Of a stretch of DNA of 64,000 nucleotides, positions 28,801-37,265 are shown piece after piece. Position 1 is the stretch's first letter. Each line of letters begins with the position of its first letter. The notes beneath the pieces were generated by a model. The model made no database searches, was not told the DNA's origin, and saw only the letters and a program-made list of their open reading frames with translations. Origin of the DNA: Shewanella benthica (lineage in GTDB: Bacteria; Pseudomonadota; Gammaproteobacteria; Enterobacterales; Shewanellaceae); NCBI GenBank assembly GCA_023284085.1, contig JAKVHY010000029.1, forward strand, positions 20,319 through 84,318, written 5' to 3'. Made by a program: the position numbers and the translations under genes.

Positions 28801-28884
28801 ATTGGTGCCCAGCGCCGCAAAATCGGTTTCTTGGGTCGACGCGAAGGGGCCAAAGGCCGACATCACCAGTTTTAATGGCCTCAT
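25828..28884 (-). CDS. sbcC: Exonuclease subunit SbcC
   Basis: 1018 residues. Walker A NGPTGAGKTTLL at 34–45, long coiled coils at roughly 190–480 and 530–830, zinc hook LPCLVCG near residue 507, ABC signature TLSGGESFMAALSMALGLS, and Walker B LDTLFIDEGFGSLD. With SbcD it forms the SbcCD nuclease, which cleaves hairpins and protein-blocked DNA ends. It overlaps the end of sbcD by 4 bases, so the two are translationally coupled. Confidence 0.97.
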   Translation of the reverse strand: MRPLKLVMSAFGPFASTQETDFAALGTNPLFLINGPTGAGKTTLLDAICFALYGKTTGDEREGSQMRCDLAVDSLLTEVTFSFALGDIQYRIRRVPEQQRVKKSGDGYTVQKPEAQLYRIDSDGSEHLLVASKVSEATAEIEQLTGLDADQFRQVMVLPQGKFRELLMADSKDREKIFSQLFQTQIYRKIEDKLKFQASAIKAEVRDHRNRRDGILHNIELESDEALNAELAEVSPKLTQAVESKEKASLVFIYANKLFESAKLLTNDFDALDKLQQSAAVLDEQKPAIEQDRARLENGQKAQQLKPVLDVSESREKEVAQAQDSLARIQSAKHNSEQALALSQAKFDSLAELDLKLQRAQNEEQKLIQLEPQLKGLDGLQKSFSQATNERDQAKEKGIKEKGVLDALTAEKYAAEQRIFLLEEVASKQVDAQQAVTVQHDLIERYQQWQKASIESRHTEQALKQAKDKGQQLKSRFSEAQTSHRQLQLIWYRGQAASLALQLSPGLPCLVCGSVEHPNPAQSEQQLPTEEELQQAQRIEELANEALNQARADYSGLNTQYQVQLQQLDELQQRIGDSSTQAIESLQSQLQELQQRLSKANTAAQQLIQLRKQIQNWQSKERELQTGLDAEREHFQKLQNHVSSLKGQVEQASAAIPEQYHSLELLDSAISQAKSHVKTLQQTISTIRQSHTQALEQDAAQSAALAGALSNCTQARELSNEAHAQLNSQLSSSGFSDKQALTHALLSSEALKEIADGIAKYQQTCIVNQTTLTQISDKLDGQVKPLLIDVEARVATSQAELQAAEHSWQLIQSRVTQLAQTQKQLKDADSQAKKLEDEYAIIGTLSEVANGQTGNKISLQRFVLSVLLDDVLLEASHRLQMMSKGRYRLIRKEDRAKGNKASGLDLEVEDAYTSKVRPVATLSGGESFMAALSMALGLSEVVQAYAGGIKLDTLFIDEGFGSLDQDSLDLAIRTLMDLQSSGRMIGVISHVSEMKEQIGTRIDIIKTAQGSETVIVLP

Positions 28885-30026
28885 GATGCACTCTCCACTC
28901 TGTGTAACTCATCGATTGCCGCTGTCATCGCCTGCTGCTGTGCCTCTGTCATTGGCTCTCCGGATACCTGAGAGAAGAAATCTCTGAACATATCCAACTC
29001 GCCCTTCTTGATATGATCCCGACTTAACTTTACCTTGCCGTTATCCGCCATCAAGCCCGTACGCTCTAAGTGCAGCACATTAGGGTATACGCTTCTCAAC
29101 TTACCCATGGCATCTAATATGGCGGTTTTATCTAACAGTCTCACCATCAGGTAATCTTCACGATTGACGTCTTTCTTTCCTTGCTCGAGTAACTCAGCCA
29201 ATTCCCCTTCGATGATGCGCACATCTCTATAAGCCTTGAGCGGTAAAAGGCTGATATTTGCCACGCCCTGGGGATCTAATTCAACCAAGGTGACTGATTT
29301 ATTTTGATGCTGCTCACTGAAAGAGTACTTAAGCATGGAGCCAGAATACCTGACATGCTCAGCCCCCTTATACTGAGGCCCATGGAGATGACCCAGCGCC
29401 GTATAATTAAACGGGGTAAATAAACTTGGAGAGATTCTATCCGCGCCGCCTATGCTTAGCGGACGCTCAGACTCAGACTCACTGCCGCCATCGAGGAAAC
29501 AGTGGCTGATCACGACTTTGGGTAACTCTTGGCTGTCATGTTCATGCACTTGCTCAAGCAATTTAGCCATCGCCTCTTCATGACTCGTCACTTCACACTC
29601 AAACACATGGCGCACAGTGGCAGGATCGGCGTAGGGCAAGCCATAAAAAACAGCACTGCCCTGCTTGCCTTTAAGCTCTATAGCCGCAACGTCTTTGGTC
29701 AGCGGACCTATGATATACAAGCCACTATCTTTCATCTGTCTCGAGGCAAAGCCAAGACGTTCATGACCATCATGGTTACCCGCGATCATGATAATGGGTA
29801 TCTTAAGTTCATTGACGAGACGATTCACCACCTCATCGAGCAGCGCCACGGCATTAGCCGGTGGAATAGACCTGTCATAGATGTCACCGGCAATAATCAC
29901 GGCATCGACATCATGTTCGACGGCGAATTCAACGATCTGATTTAACACGAAGCGCTGATCTTCGAGCAGGTTCTGGTTATGCAGCTGCCTGCCGATATGC
30001 CAGTCAGAAGTGTGGATAAATTTCAT
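28881..30026 (-). CDS. sbcD: Exonuclease subunit SbcD
   Basis: 381 residues. Calcineurin-like phosphodiesterase with the metal motifs HTSDWHIGR, IAGDIYDR, AGNHDGHERL and ISHCFLDGG, then GHLHGPQ. C-terminal capping region. Partner of SbcC; the stop overlaps the sbcC start (ATGA). No other gene in the operon. Confidence 0.97.
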   Translation of the reverse strand: MKFIHTSDWHIGRQLHNQNLLEDQRFVLNQIVEFAVEHDVDAVIIAGDIYDRSIPPANAVALLDEVVNRLVNELKIPIIMIAGNHDGHERLGFASRQMKDSGLYIIGPLTKDVAAIELKGKQGSAVFYGLPYADPATVRHVFECEVTSHEEAMAKLLEQVHEHDSQELPKVVISHCFLDGGSESESERPLSIGGADRISPSLFTPFNYTALGHLHGPQYKGAEHVRYSGSMLKYSFSEQHQNKSVTLVELDPQGVANISLLPLKAYRDVRIIEGELAELLEQGKKDVNREDYLMVRLLDKTAILDAMGKLRSVYPNVLHLERTGLMADNGKVKLSRDHIKKGELDMFRDFFSQVSGEPMTEAQQQAMTAAIDELHRVESAS

Positions 30027-30318
30027 GCTTTCTCGTTTAAAAATGAGGGGGATGGAGAACCTGTTTTTTGATTTAGCTATAGTAAGAAAACTATCGCCGT
30101 TTCACAAGCGTGATAACCCTGTGACAATCACTTTTGCAGCTAAAGATGTGTTAGTCTTTTTTGAGTTAAGCTCATTTAACTGATCCCAGTGATGACTAGA
30201 TTCTGATGCAATAAATACCTAGTTTAAGGATTAACTTTTTGTAATGATTCATCCACGTTGGTGAAAGGGACAACACGTACAATTCAGTTCTCAACAAACA
30301 ACCCAGTAGGATAACAAA

Positions 30319-30858
30319 ATGAAATGGTCTAAATTAATCTGTGCAGCGCTGGCCTTCACATCACTATCAGCATTTGCGGGTCAAGAAGACGACGCACTGT
30401 CCGCACTAGCATTACAACGCGCTAATTACACCTTAGAGCAGGCGATTGAAAAGGTTAGTACAGATTATGCTAAGCACATTGTCGAATTTGAAATTGATGA
30501 TCATGATAATCAAGCAACCTATGATATTGAAGCTGTCAATCTTGAAACAAAAGAAAAGCATGACATTGAATTAAGCCTTGCAGATGGCGCGATTTTAAAA
30601 CATAAGACCAAAAATAGCTTAAGCCGCTTAGATGATGATGACCTGTTAGCGTTACAAGAGTTACAAGCATCAAAATTTAACTTAGGCGCTACCATTGCCC
30701 AATTACAGCTAAAATATTCTGCTGATGTTTTTGAATTTGAATTAAAGAATAAAAAAGGCATTACTTTCTACAAGTTTAAGCTGATGGGTGAGCAAGGCCT
30801 TACACGTGTCATTGTAGATGTAACAACTGGCAAAGCCATTCCGGTAATGAAACGCTAA
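30319..30858 (+). CDS. Periplasmic PepSY-repeat protein
   Basis: 179 residues with a Sec signal at 1–20 (LICAALAFTSLSAFA). Two PepSY-like repeats follow: about 35–95 (YTLEQAIEKVSTDYAKHIVEFEIDDHDNQATYDIEAVN) and 115–178 (FNLGATIAQLQLKYSADVFEFELKNKKGITFYKFKLMG). It is immediately upstream of a response regulator and histidine kinase. PepSY proteins commonly accompany such kinases and may modulate a ligand or metal signal (inference). Confidence 0.83.
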   Translation: MKWSKLICAALAFTSLSAFAGQEDDALSALALQRANYTLEQAIEKVSTDYAKHIVEFEIDDHDNQATYDIEAVNLETKEKHDIELSLADGAILKHKTKNSLSRLDDDDLLALQELQASKFNLGATIAQLQLKYSADVFEFELKNKKGITFYKFKLMGEQGLTRVIVDVTTGKAIPVMKR

Positions 30859-30875
30859 TTCAGTCAACATTTATG

Positions 30876-30892
30876 GGGGAGTAGCACTCCCC
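30876..30892 (+). other. Hairpin between PepSY gene and response regulator
   Basis: Stem GGGGAG / CTCCCC with a 5-nt loop and no T-run, 18 bases after the PepSY stop and close to the ribosome site of the next gene. May modulate relative expression. Confidence 0.4.
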
Positions 30893-30904
30893 TAGGGAAA
30901 CTTT

Positions 30905-31588
30905 TTGCGAATCCTTGTTATTGAAGATAACCAGACGACTCGTCAATACTTACAAAAAGCCCTTAAAGAACAGGGCTACGAGATAGATCTAGCGGATAAT
31001 GGCCAAGATGGTTTATTCTTAGCCCTTGAAGGCGACTACCAATTAATTTTGCTTGACCGGATGCTACCTAAGTTAGATGGCTTAACGGTATTAACCACCT
31101 TAAGAAATGCAGGCAAGCAAACACCAGTACTGATTTTAAGTGCATTAGATAGTGTTTCTGAGCGTGTAAAAGGGCTGCGTGAAGGCGGTGATGATTACCT
31201 AATCAAACCTTTTGCGCTGTCTGAGCTACTCGTGCGTATAGAGATCTTAATTCAGCGCAAAGGGACTCACAACGAAAAGCTAACCACCACTTTACACGTT
31301 GTCGATCTAAAAATGGACCTGCTTTCTCATAAGGTGTTCCGAGGCTCAACTGAAGTTTTCCTGCTGCCAAAAGAGTTTAAACTGTTACGTTATTTGATGG
31401 AGCATAGCGGACAAGTGGTATCTCGCTCGTTACTGTTTGAAGCAGTTTGGGACTATCAATTTGATCCACAAACTAATGTTATTGATGTTCATATGGCAAG
31501 ATTGCGTAAAAAGGTAGAATTTGATGGTCTTACCCCTTTACTGGAAACAGTACGTGGCGTCGGTTATAGAATGGTGGAGCAGCGTTAA
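30905..31588 (+). CDS. OmpR-family response regulator
   Basis: 227 residues starting at TTG (reads MRILVIEDNQ) with AGGGA upstream. Receiver domain with Asp51 as the phosphorylation site (LILLDRMLP), acidic pocket Glu7/Asp8 and Lys101 (LIKPFALSEL). C-terminal winged helix (LLPKEFKLLRYLMEH ... VIDVHMARLRKKVE, VRGVGYRM). Partner kinase follows directly. QseB/CusR-like. Confidence 0.93.
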   Translation: MRILVIEDNQTTRQYLQKALKEQGYEIDLADNGQDGLFLALEGDYQLILLDRMLPKLDGLTVLTTLRNAGKQTPVLILSALDSVSERVKGLREGGDDYLIKPFALSELLVRIEILIQRKGTHNEKLTTTLHVVDLKMDLLSHKVFRGSTEVFLLPKEFKLLRYLMEHSGQVVSRSLLFEAVWDYQFDPQTNVIDVHMARLRKKVEFDGLTPLLETVRGVGYRMVEQR

Positions 31589-31601
31589 AACAGCCCACTC
31601 G

Positions 31602-32945
31602 GTGTGGCGTCTAACCCGTTTGTATACTGGCTTGTTATTATCGGTGGTGACCATCCTACTGGTAGTCTTGTACCAATTGAGCATTGGTCAAATGAACCGT
31701 CAGCAAGAGTTACAAATGGCTAATATTATTGCTCAGCAAACATCACTTGCTGAGCAATTAACTACTGAGCAGTTTATTGAACAATTTGAACTACAGGCTC
31801 AAAGTTCACGTCAATACATTCTAAGTTATCAAATAGAGCAAGAGTTCATTGGTAGGCTTAGCGCCCCCCCGACAACGTTATCGCTATGCCCGAGCTTATC
31901 GCGTTTCCCGATTTGGTTAGACCAATACGATGAAATCAGACTGGTTTCCGGTTGCTCTCAGCCTTTGGCCTCTGGAACGCTCATTGTTGCTGTCGACGAC
32001 GAATCATTATATGAACTAAAAGCACAGTTTATTAGTGCTTCAGCAATTGCATTATTACTGGCCGTATTGCTCGGCGTAATAACCGGATTGATTTTCTCAA
32101 TGCGGGTATTAAAACGCATTAACAGCTTTAACCAAGTCGCATTACGGGTTGAATCAGGCCAATTGAGCGCGCGTGTCGCTGTATCTGAACAAAATGATGA
32201 ATATGATCATATGGCATTGCATATCAATACCATGCTCAATCAATTGCAGCACTCCTTTGAAACGATTTCCGGAATTACTGATGCTATAGCTCATGATTTA
32301 CGCACGCCGCTGAGCCATTTAAGGCAGCAAATTGAATCGGAGATATTAAGTAAACAGCAACTGAATCACCCCAGTGAACAGCTACAATCCATGCTAGATA
32401 AGCTCGACGAAATATTATTCACCTTTAGTGCAATGCTTGAGTTAACTAGACTTCAGCAACAGAAAGAGAGCAACAGCCAACACTTTAAAGCGGTTAATTT
32501 ACAACAAGTCATTATCGATGCAGTGGATTTAATAGAGCCGCTTGCAGAAGAGAAACAACAAGTTGTCACTATAGAAAAGGCTGAGCCATTCTCTATTCAA
32601 GGTGATGCAACGCTATTGTTCCGTACTATATATAATCTGCTAGAGAACGCCAGTAAGTACGCAGGACATAATGCACAGATCAACGTTCAGTTAACCCCCC
32701 GCGGTTTTACTGTCAGTGATAATGGTCCTGGTATTTGTGATATCGAAAAGGAAAAGGTTTTTCAGCGCTTATATCGCATTGAAAAAAGCCGTGGTGTGGC
32801 TGGCTATGGCTTAGGTTTAACCTTAGTAAAAGCGATAATCCAACTCCATAACGGCAAAATAGAATTACTCGATAATAAGCCTGGATTAATCGTCAACGTT
32901 GAATTTGTAAACTTAAAAAAGGTAACAGATAAAAGCATCACTTAA
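31602..32945 (+). CDS. Sensor histidine kinase
   Basis: About 448 residues from the GTG at 31602, which gives a natural start before the first membrane segment (LYTGLLLSVVTILLVVLY); the frame is open back to 31521, overlapping the response regulator by 68 bases, so the exact start is uncertain. A periplasmic sensor of about 120 residues, a second membrane segment (AIALLLAVLLGVITGLIF), HAMP, the H-box IAHDLRTPLSHLR, N-box LLENASKY, and G-boxes DNGPGI and GYGLGL follow. Its 3' end overlaps the convergent DUF885 gene by 8 bases. Confidence 0.9.
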   Translation: MWRLTRLYTGLLLSVVTILLVVLYQLSIGQMNRQQELQMANIIAQQTSLAEQLTTEQFIEQFELQAQSSRQYILSYQIEQEFIGRLSAPPTTLSLCPSLSRFPIWLDQYDEIRLVSGCSQPLASGTLIVAVDDESLYELKAQFISASAIALLLAVLLGVITGLIFSMRVLKRINSFNQVALRVESGQLSARVAVSEQNDEYDHMALHINTMLNQLQHSFETISGITDAIAHDLRTPLSHLRQQIESEILSKQQLNHPSEQLQSMLDKLDEILFTFSAMLELTRLQQQKESNSQHFKAVNLQQVIIDAVDLIEPLAEEKQQVVTIEKAEPFSIQGDATLLFRTIYNLLENASKYAGHNAQINVQLTPRGFTVSDNGPGICDIEKEKVFQRLYRIEKSRGVAGYGLGLTLVKAIIQLHNGKIELLDNKPGLIVNVEFVNLKKVTDKSIT

Positions 32946-34401
32946 CCAATTTAACCCATAATCGTATATCGTCACGAACTTCGGACAATGGGCGGACTCC
33001 GGCTTCCAAAATCACATCATGAAATGCAGCAATATTAAAATCATTGCCTAAAAGCTCTCGAGCTCGCTTTCGTTCAAATAGAATCATATCCGCCCCCAAC
33101 ATATAGCTCAGCGATTGACCCGGCATCGCAATATAACGGTCCACTTCGATCTCAATCTCCTGACGTGACATAACCGTATTGTCCATCATGAAATTTATTG
33201 CATCCGTACGCGACCAGCCACGTAATTGCAGTCCAGGTTCAACAATGAGACGACTAGCTGCCCAAAGGTGCTTGGCAATCATGCCTTGACGATCATACGT
33301 TGAGGAGTATAGGTTCATTTCATCCGCTAAATACTCCGCATAGAGTGCCCACCCTTCAAGAATACCGGCATTATATCCCTTCGATGGAGCCTTTCGAGGA
33401 TATGTCACCCATAGGTGATGCCCAGGTATGCCTTCATGAAAAGCGATCACCTCCGCCATAAGACGTCGTTCATTTGGCCGTGATGTATTAATGATATATT
33501 TTGCTGGCGAGTTTTCCTGAGCTTGAGCGTAATAACCTGCAGGTGCAGATTCTTGCAGGTACTTGGGCATTTCACTCACAATAAATTTCTGCGTTATTTG
33601 CTTTGAAAATGACAATTGGGTTTTACTTTGTGCCCGCGTTAAAGCCATCTCAGAAACAGATACTAACTCATTGGCGCTAGTCTTGTGATCTTCAGTGGAT
33701 GTACGCAGACTTTTAAGCATGCTCTTTATCGTATCGCCCTTTTGACCTGTCGCAAGCAGTTGATGACGAGATTCATTGAGTAACCGTTGACCGACATCTT
33801 CGATATCTTTTTGGGAAAGATTCAAAGTCGTCCACCATGACACCGCTGACAAAAAACAGTGAGTCTCACCGTTGACTTTGGATAAGCTCGGATCATTGCT
33901 TGTTGCTGGAAGATATTCTTTTTTAAGAAATTGATTAAAATCTGACACTGAAGGTACGATATTATTGCTGATCAAAGTGTTCCACTGTGCCGCATTATTA
34001 TCTGTGGGGGAATTGAAAGTGTACTTAGAATTTTTCATGGTGAGATCAGATAACAGATCGTGAACTTGTTGCTGTACTCGAATAACGACCGCACGCGGCG
34101 CTGTTTCTTCAGAGATGATACCTAAGCGTAATGTCTCCGTCGCTAGCGTTAATGCTGCAGGAACTTGAGACCAGGTTCTGATCGCATCACTAGTAATATC
34201 AGGCCCAGCCGCTATGGTGTTCTGCCACTGCCGGGGCCACTTTACTTGCCAACCGATGACCTGATTAAGATAACGCAAATCCGTTTTGCAACTTTTAAGC
34301 GCCTGGGCGGCAAAGCCACCATCAGCCACAAGAGTCTCACTCTGTGCGCTGGCACAAAACATCATAAGTGCAGCCATAAAACCGCTCAAAAGTATTTTCA
34401 C
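32938..34401 (-). CDS. DUF885 family secreted protein
   Basis: 487 residues starting at GTG, with AAGGAG upstream (the displayed first residue is a Met). Signal peptide about 1–20 (SGFMAALMMFCASAQS). DUF885 motifs: FHEGIPGHHLWVTYPR (HEXXXHH-type metal site) and LEGWALYAEYLADEM, then EVDRYIAMPGQSLSYMLG. Some DUF885 proteins are zinc peptidases of the M3/M32-like fold. A second paralogue, a lipoprotein, is at 48315–50162. Substrate unknown. Confidence 0.86.
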   Translation of the reverse strand: MKILLSGFMAALMMFCASAQSETLVADGGFAAQALKSCKTDLRYLNQVIGWQVKWPRQWQNTIAAGPDITSDAIRTWSQVPAALTLATETLRLGIISEETAPRAVVIRVQQQVHDLLSDLTMKNSKYTFNSPTDNNAAQWNTLISNNIVPSVSDFNQFLKKEYLPATSNDPSLSKVNGETHCFLSAVSWWTTLNLSQKDIEDVGQRLLNESRHQLLATGQKGDTIKSMLKSLRTSTEDHKTSANELVSVSEMALTRAQSKTQLSFSKQITQKFIVSEMPKYLQESAPAGYYAQAQENSPAKYIINTSRPNERRLMAEVIAFHEGIPGHHLWVTYPRKAPSKGYNAGILEGWALYAEYLADEMNLYSSTYDRQGMIAKHLWAASRLIVEPGLQLRGWSRTDAINFMMDNTVMSRQEIEIEVDRYIAMPGQSLSYMLGADMILFERKRARELLGNDFNIAAFHDVILEAGVRPLSEVRDDIRLWVKLVK

Positions 34402-34790
34402 TCGCTAAACTCCTTTTTAATGGACTCACTGTATATGCCCAGAATACTCACTTGGTGCACGAAAATGATTTAACCAGACCATTTTTGAACGTTTAGCATA
34501 CTCCACTTTTTACGGTGTAAATTTATTGTTAAATAGTATTTGGTAAATAATAATTTCAATTCTAAAAACTCTATTATGCAAAGTGCAGCATTGTCTTAAA
34601 AAGCCATAGAAGGGCTAAATAGAAGAGGAGTATTTTCTTGTCAATCAGCCAGCATAAATGCGCTTTTCTTGCCAAAACCTTGATGATGTCTAAATTAGGC
34701 ACTTAAAAATGAAATAATGAGTGCGTTTCTTACTGAAAATTGTTACTAAAGGCACTCTAAGCTATTTCGATATTTTCAAGTGTAGGTGTC
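34402..34790. other. AT-rich intergenic region upstream of avtA
   Basis: 389 bases between divergent genes. AT-rich, no gene, clear operator or terminator recognised. Confidence 0.4.
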
Positions 34791-36053
34791 ATGCAGTATT
34801 CAAAGTTTGGTGAAAAATTTAATCGTAACTCCGGCATTAATCAGTTGATGAATGATCTCAATGAAGGGCTACGCACACCAGGCGCCATAATGTTGGGTGG
34901 GGGCAACCCCGCCACTATTCCGGCGATGCAGGATTACTTTCACCAAGCAGCAAGCGAGATGCTGGCAAACGGTGAGTTGGTAGCGGCATTAAGTAATTAT
35001 GATGGGCCGCAAGGTAAAGACACCTTCTTAAAAGCCTTGGCTGACTTGTTACGAGACACTTACGGTTGGGAGATCAGCGAGAAAAATATCAGCCTGACCA
35101 ATGGTAGCCAGAGTGCCTTCTTCTACCTATTTAATCTGCTTGCTGGCAAGCAAGTTGATGGCAGCCATAAGAAGATACTCTTGCCACTTGCACCCGAGTA
35201 TATCGGCTACAATGATGCAGGGCTTGATGATGATATATTTGTCTCTTACCGCCCCGAAATCGAGATGCTAGATAACCGCATTTTTAAGTATCATGTGGAC
35301 TTTGAGCAGTTGAAAGTGGATGACTCGGTAGCGGCAATATGTGTCTCAAGACCAACAAACCCCACAGGTAATGTACTCACCGATGACGAAGTCGCTAAAT
35401 TAGATCGACTCGCACGTGATAATGGCATTCCCCTAATCATAGATAACGCTTATGGCACCCCGTTCCCGAATATCATCTTCGAAGAAGTGACACCATTTTG
35501 GAACAGCAACACCATATTGTGTATGAGCTTATCCAAATTGGGTTTACCCGGCGTACGCTGCGGCATCGTGATTGCCAATGAGGAGGTAACGAAGGCACTG
35601 ACCAATCTTAATGGCATTATCAGCCTAGCCCCGGGTGGGTTTGGTCCTGCAATTGCCAAGCACATGATTGAATCAGGCGACTTATTACGTTTAAGCGAAT
35701 CTGTGATCAAACCTTTTTATAAAGAAAAGTCAGAGTTTGCACAGTCTTTGCTGCAGCGGTCCATCAGCGATAGTAGATTCAAAATTCATAAGCCCGAAGG
35801 CGCCATGTTCCTCTGGCTCTGGTTTGATGAACTCCCCATTACCACCATGGAACTTTATAACCGCTTAAAAGCACGCGGAGTATTGATTGTACCCGGAGAG
35901 TATTTCTTCTTCGGACAAGAGGACCAATCTGAAGAAAAGTGGGAGCATGCTCACCAGTGCCTGCGCATGAACTATGTGCAAGATGAAGCCAAGATGCGAG
36001 ATGGTATTGCCATCATAGCCGAAGAAGTTGAGAAGGCTTACGCCCAAAGCTAA
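34791..36053 (+). CDS. avtA: Valine–pyruvate aminotransferase
   Basis: 420 residues. PLP-dependent fold-type I aminotransferase. Recognised from the AvtA-type N-terminus MQYSKFGEKFNRNSGINQLM with MLGGGNPATIP. The PLP lysine is Lys249 in MSLSKLGLPGVRCG, and NPTGN plus IIDNAYG are present. Interconverts valine/pyruvate with 2-oxoisovalerate/alanine, linking alanine and branched-chain amino acid pools. Single gene; downstream lies the repeat and cassette region. Confidence 0.95.
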   Translation: MQYSKFGEKFNRNSGINQLMNDLNEGLRTPGAIMLGGGNPATIPAMQDYFHQAASEMLANGELVAALSNYDGPQGKDTFLKALADLLRDTYGWEISEKNISLTNGSQSAFFYLFNLLAGKQVDGSHKKILLPLAPEYIGYNDAGLDDDIFVSYRPEIEMLDNRIFKYHVDFEQLKVDDSVAAICVSRPTNPTGNVLTDDEVAKLDRLARDNGIPLIIDNAYGTPFPNIIFEEVTPFWNSNTILCMSLSKLGLPGVRCGIVIANEEVTKALTNLNGIISLAPGGFGPAIAKHMIESGDLLRLSESVIKPFYKEKSEFAQSLLQRSISDSRFKIHKPEGAMFLWLWFDELPITTMELYNRLKARGVLIVPGEYFFFGQEDQSEEKWEHAHQCLRMNYVQDEAKMRDGIAIIAEEVEKAYAQS

Positions 36054-36056
36054 TTT

Positions 36057-36392
36057 ACTTGTCGGATAACAAGTTTCAAATATCTTGATTGGGTTCATTT
36101 AGCGGTTTTGCTATTTGGTTGGTTTGCTGGATGCCGTGACTTAGCTGTTATCTAACGCCTGCCCGCCGAGGGATGTGCACTCTTTATTTTGAGAAGGTTC
36201 TGCGACACGGTGAATATGGCGTAGCCATTAGCCTATGAACGAGAGGCATGGATGCAGAACTGGCCTTTAGATAGGATATCATTTAAGCACAGTCCCTGTG
36301 GGCTCTGCCATGACATCCTTGTCACGGAAGGTCACACCTGAGTATTTGCAATTTTACTGGCATGTAGCTCACTTTTGGACAAAAACGTGATG
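36057..36392. repeat. Imperfect direct repeat, copy A
   Basis: Begins with the palindromic ACTTGTC-GG-ATAACAAG, then carries TTTGCTATTTGGTTGGTTT and, near 36293, CCCTGTGGGCTCTGCC with ATCCTTGTCACGGAAG, ending in TTTTGGACAAAAACGTG. The same ordered blocks recur in copy B. No coding potential in either strand. A GTTAGAT match to the attC core is at about 36154. Confidence 0.6.
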
Positions 36393-36675
36393 ACTTGTCA
36401 GATAACAAGTTAGTTAAATATCCATTGAGTTAGGTTCAGTTGACTGGTTTGGTATTTGGTTAGTTTATTGAGAACCATAGCTTCATTCTAATCTATAGCC
36501 TGCGGCTCGCCTAACATGTAAACACTTCTACGAGGCGCCGTGAACACTTCCCTGTGGGCTCTGCCAAAACGTCCTTGTTTCGGAAGCTCGCAGCCGCGTT
36601 CACACCTAAGTGTTTATCTCTTCGATTTCAGCTTTATTGGTTTGTAACAAGTTTCTGGACAGAAACGTGCTAGAA
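36393..36675. repeat. Imperfect direct repeat, copy B
   Basis: Starts with ACTTGTCAGATAACAAG, then TTTGGTATTTGGTTAGTTT, CCCTGTGGGCTCTGCC with GTCCTTGTTTCGGAAG, and ends TTCTGGACAGAAACGTG. Blocks are in the same order as in copy A with divergence and small indels. The arrangement looks like a decayed tandem duplication of a non-coding element. Confidence 0.6.
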
Positions 36676-36729
36676 GTGTGGCTCTAGTACATGAGATTTT
36701 GATTAGGAAAAGTATGGCAATTGGATGCG

Positions 36730-36830
36730 CGATAACGCCCTGTTAATAGGCTAAATATAGTGGGCTAAAATAAGCAATGAAGGAGCAAAATCCAACTGTA
36801 TTTTGTCCTTTTTTAACAGCTTGTTATATG
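36730..36830 (-). repeat. attC-like site 3 (integron cassette recombination site)
   Basis: On minus the ends read ATATAACAAGCTGTTAA and TTAACAGGGCGTTAT, which pair with the R''/L'' and L'/R' layout of attC sites, 101 bases apart. An inner stem (AAGGAcAAAAT / ATTTTgCTCCTT-type) lies between. It directly follows the stop of the 48-residue gene, where an attC belongs. Confidence 0.6.
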
Positions 36831-36841
36831 CCGATTGCCAC

Positions 36842-36988
36842 CTATTTATCGTCGTTTTCCAATATAGGTTGATCGTCCTGCGGCTGATTATCATCTACTC
36901 CTTCTTTTTTCAACCGTTTCTCTTCCTTCTTTTTCTTTTTTGCTATTTCTTTCTGGCGCTTTTCGAAACTGTAATTTTGCTTAGCCAC
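36842..36988 (-). CDS. Small Lys-rich cassette protein, 48 residues, GTG start
   Basis: Reads MAKQNYSFEKRQKEIAKKK and continues Lys/Glu-rich, ending PILENDDK. GTG start with AGAGGA about 9 nt upstream. It is a charged helical mini-protein of a type common as short hypothetical genes in gammaproteobacteria. It is on the minus strand opposite a spurious 118-codon plus-strand frame. An attC-like site follows it. Function unknown. Confidence 0.65.
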   Translation of the reverse strand: MAKQNYSFEKRQKEIAKKKKKEEKRLKKEGVDDNQPQDDQPILENDDK

Positions 36989-37265
36989 TCGTACTATCCT
37001 CTACATAACTTCAAGATTGTAGCCTTTAGAATACGTTATTTTCCAATCGATTGCGCTCTTCATAGCATCGACAGCACCCACGATCGAGAGAGAGCACTAA
37101 TCAATACGGAATGTACACTGCTCCTCAGACACATAACGCCGCCAACAACCGTGGAGTAGTTGGCGCGATTTGTTGCGACCTTTGCAAGAAGCGCGACAGC
37201 TGACGAAGTCGGGTTGCTTGACCTTATTAAGTCTCAGCTTACTGATAACGCAGCTAATAGATTTA
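36989..37265. other. Leader of the 48-residue cassette gene and attC-like site 2
   Basis: 277 bases on the minus strand from the stop of the 85-residue gene to the GTG start at 36988. Holds the short attC-like site and a long leader. A 20-codon frame just upstream of the GTG (MKSAIDWKITYSKG...) is too short to call. Confidence 0.4.
37131..37181 (-). repeat. attC-like site 2, short form
   Basis: On minus: CGCAAC then GCGCCAAC, a short loop, GTTGTTGGCG and GCGTTATG. The two arms pair and the outer ends give AAC...GTTAT. About 51 bases, the short end of the attC size range. It separates the 85-residue gene from the 48-residue gene. Confidence 0.45.

Noticed and set aside
36803..37159. 118-codon plus-strand frame rich in Phe and Leu
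   Set aside because: It is antisense to the 48-residue Lys-rich gene, has no ribosome site, and runs through an attC-like site.
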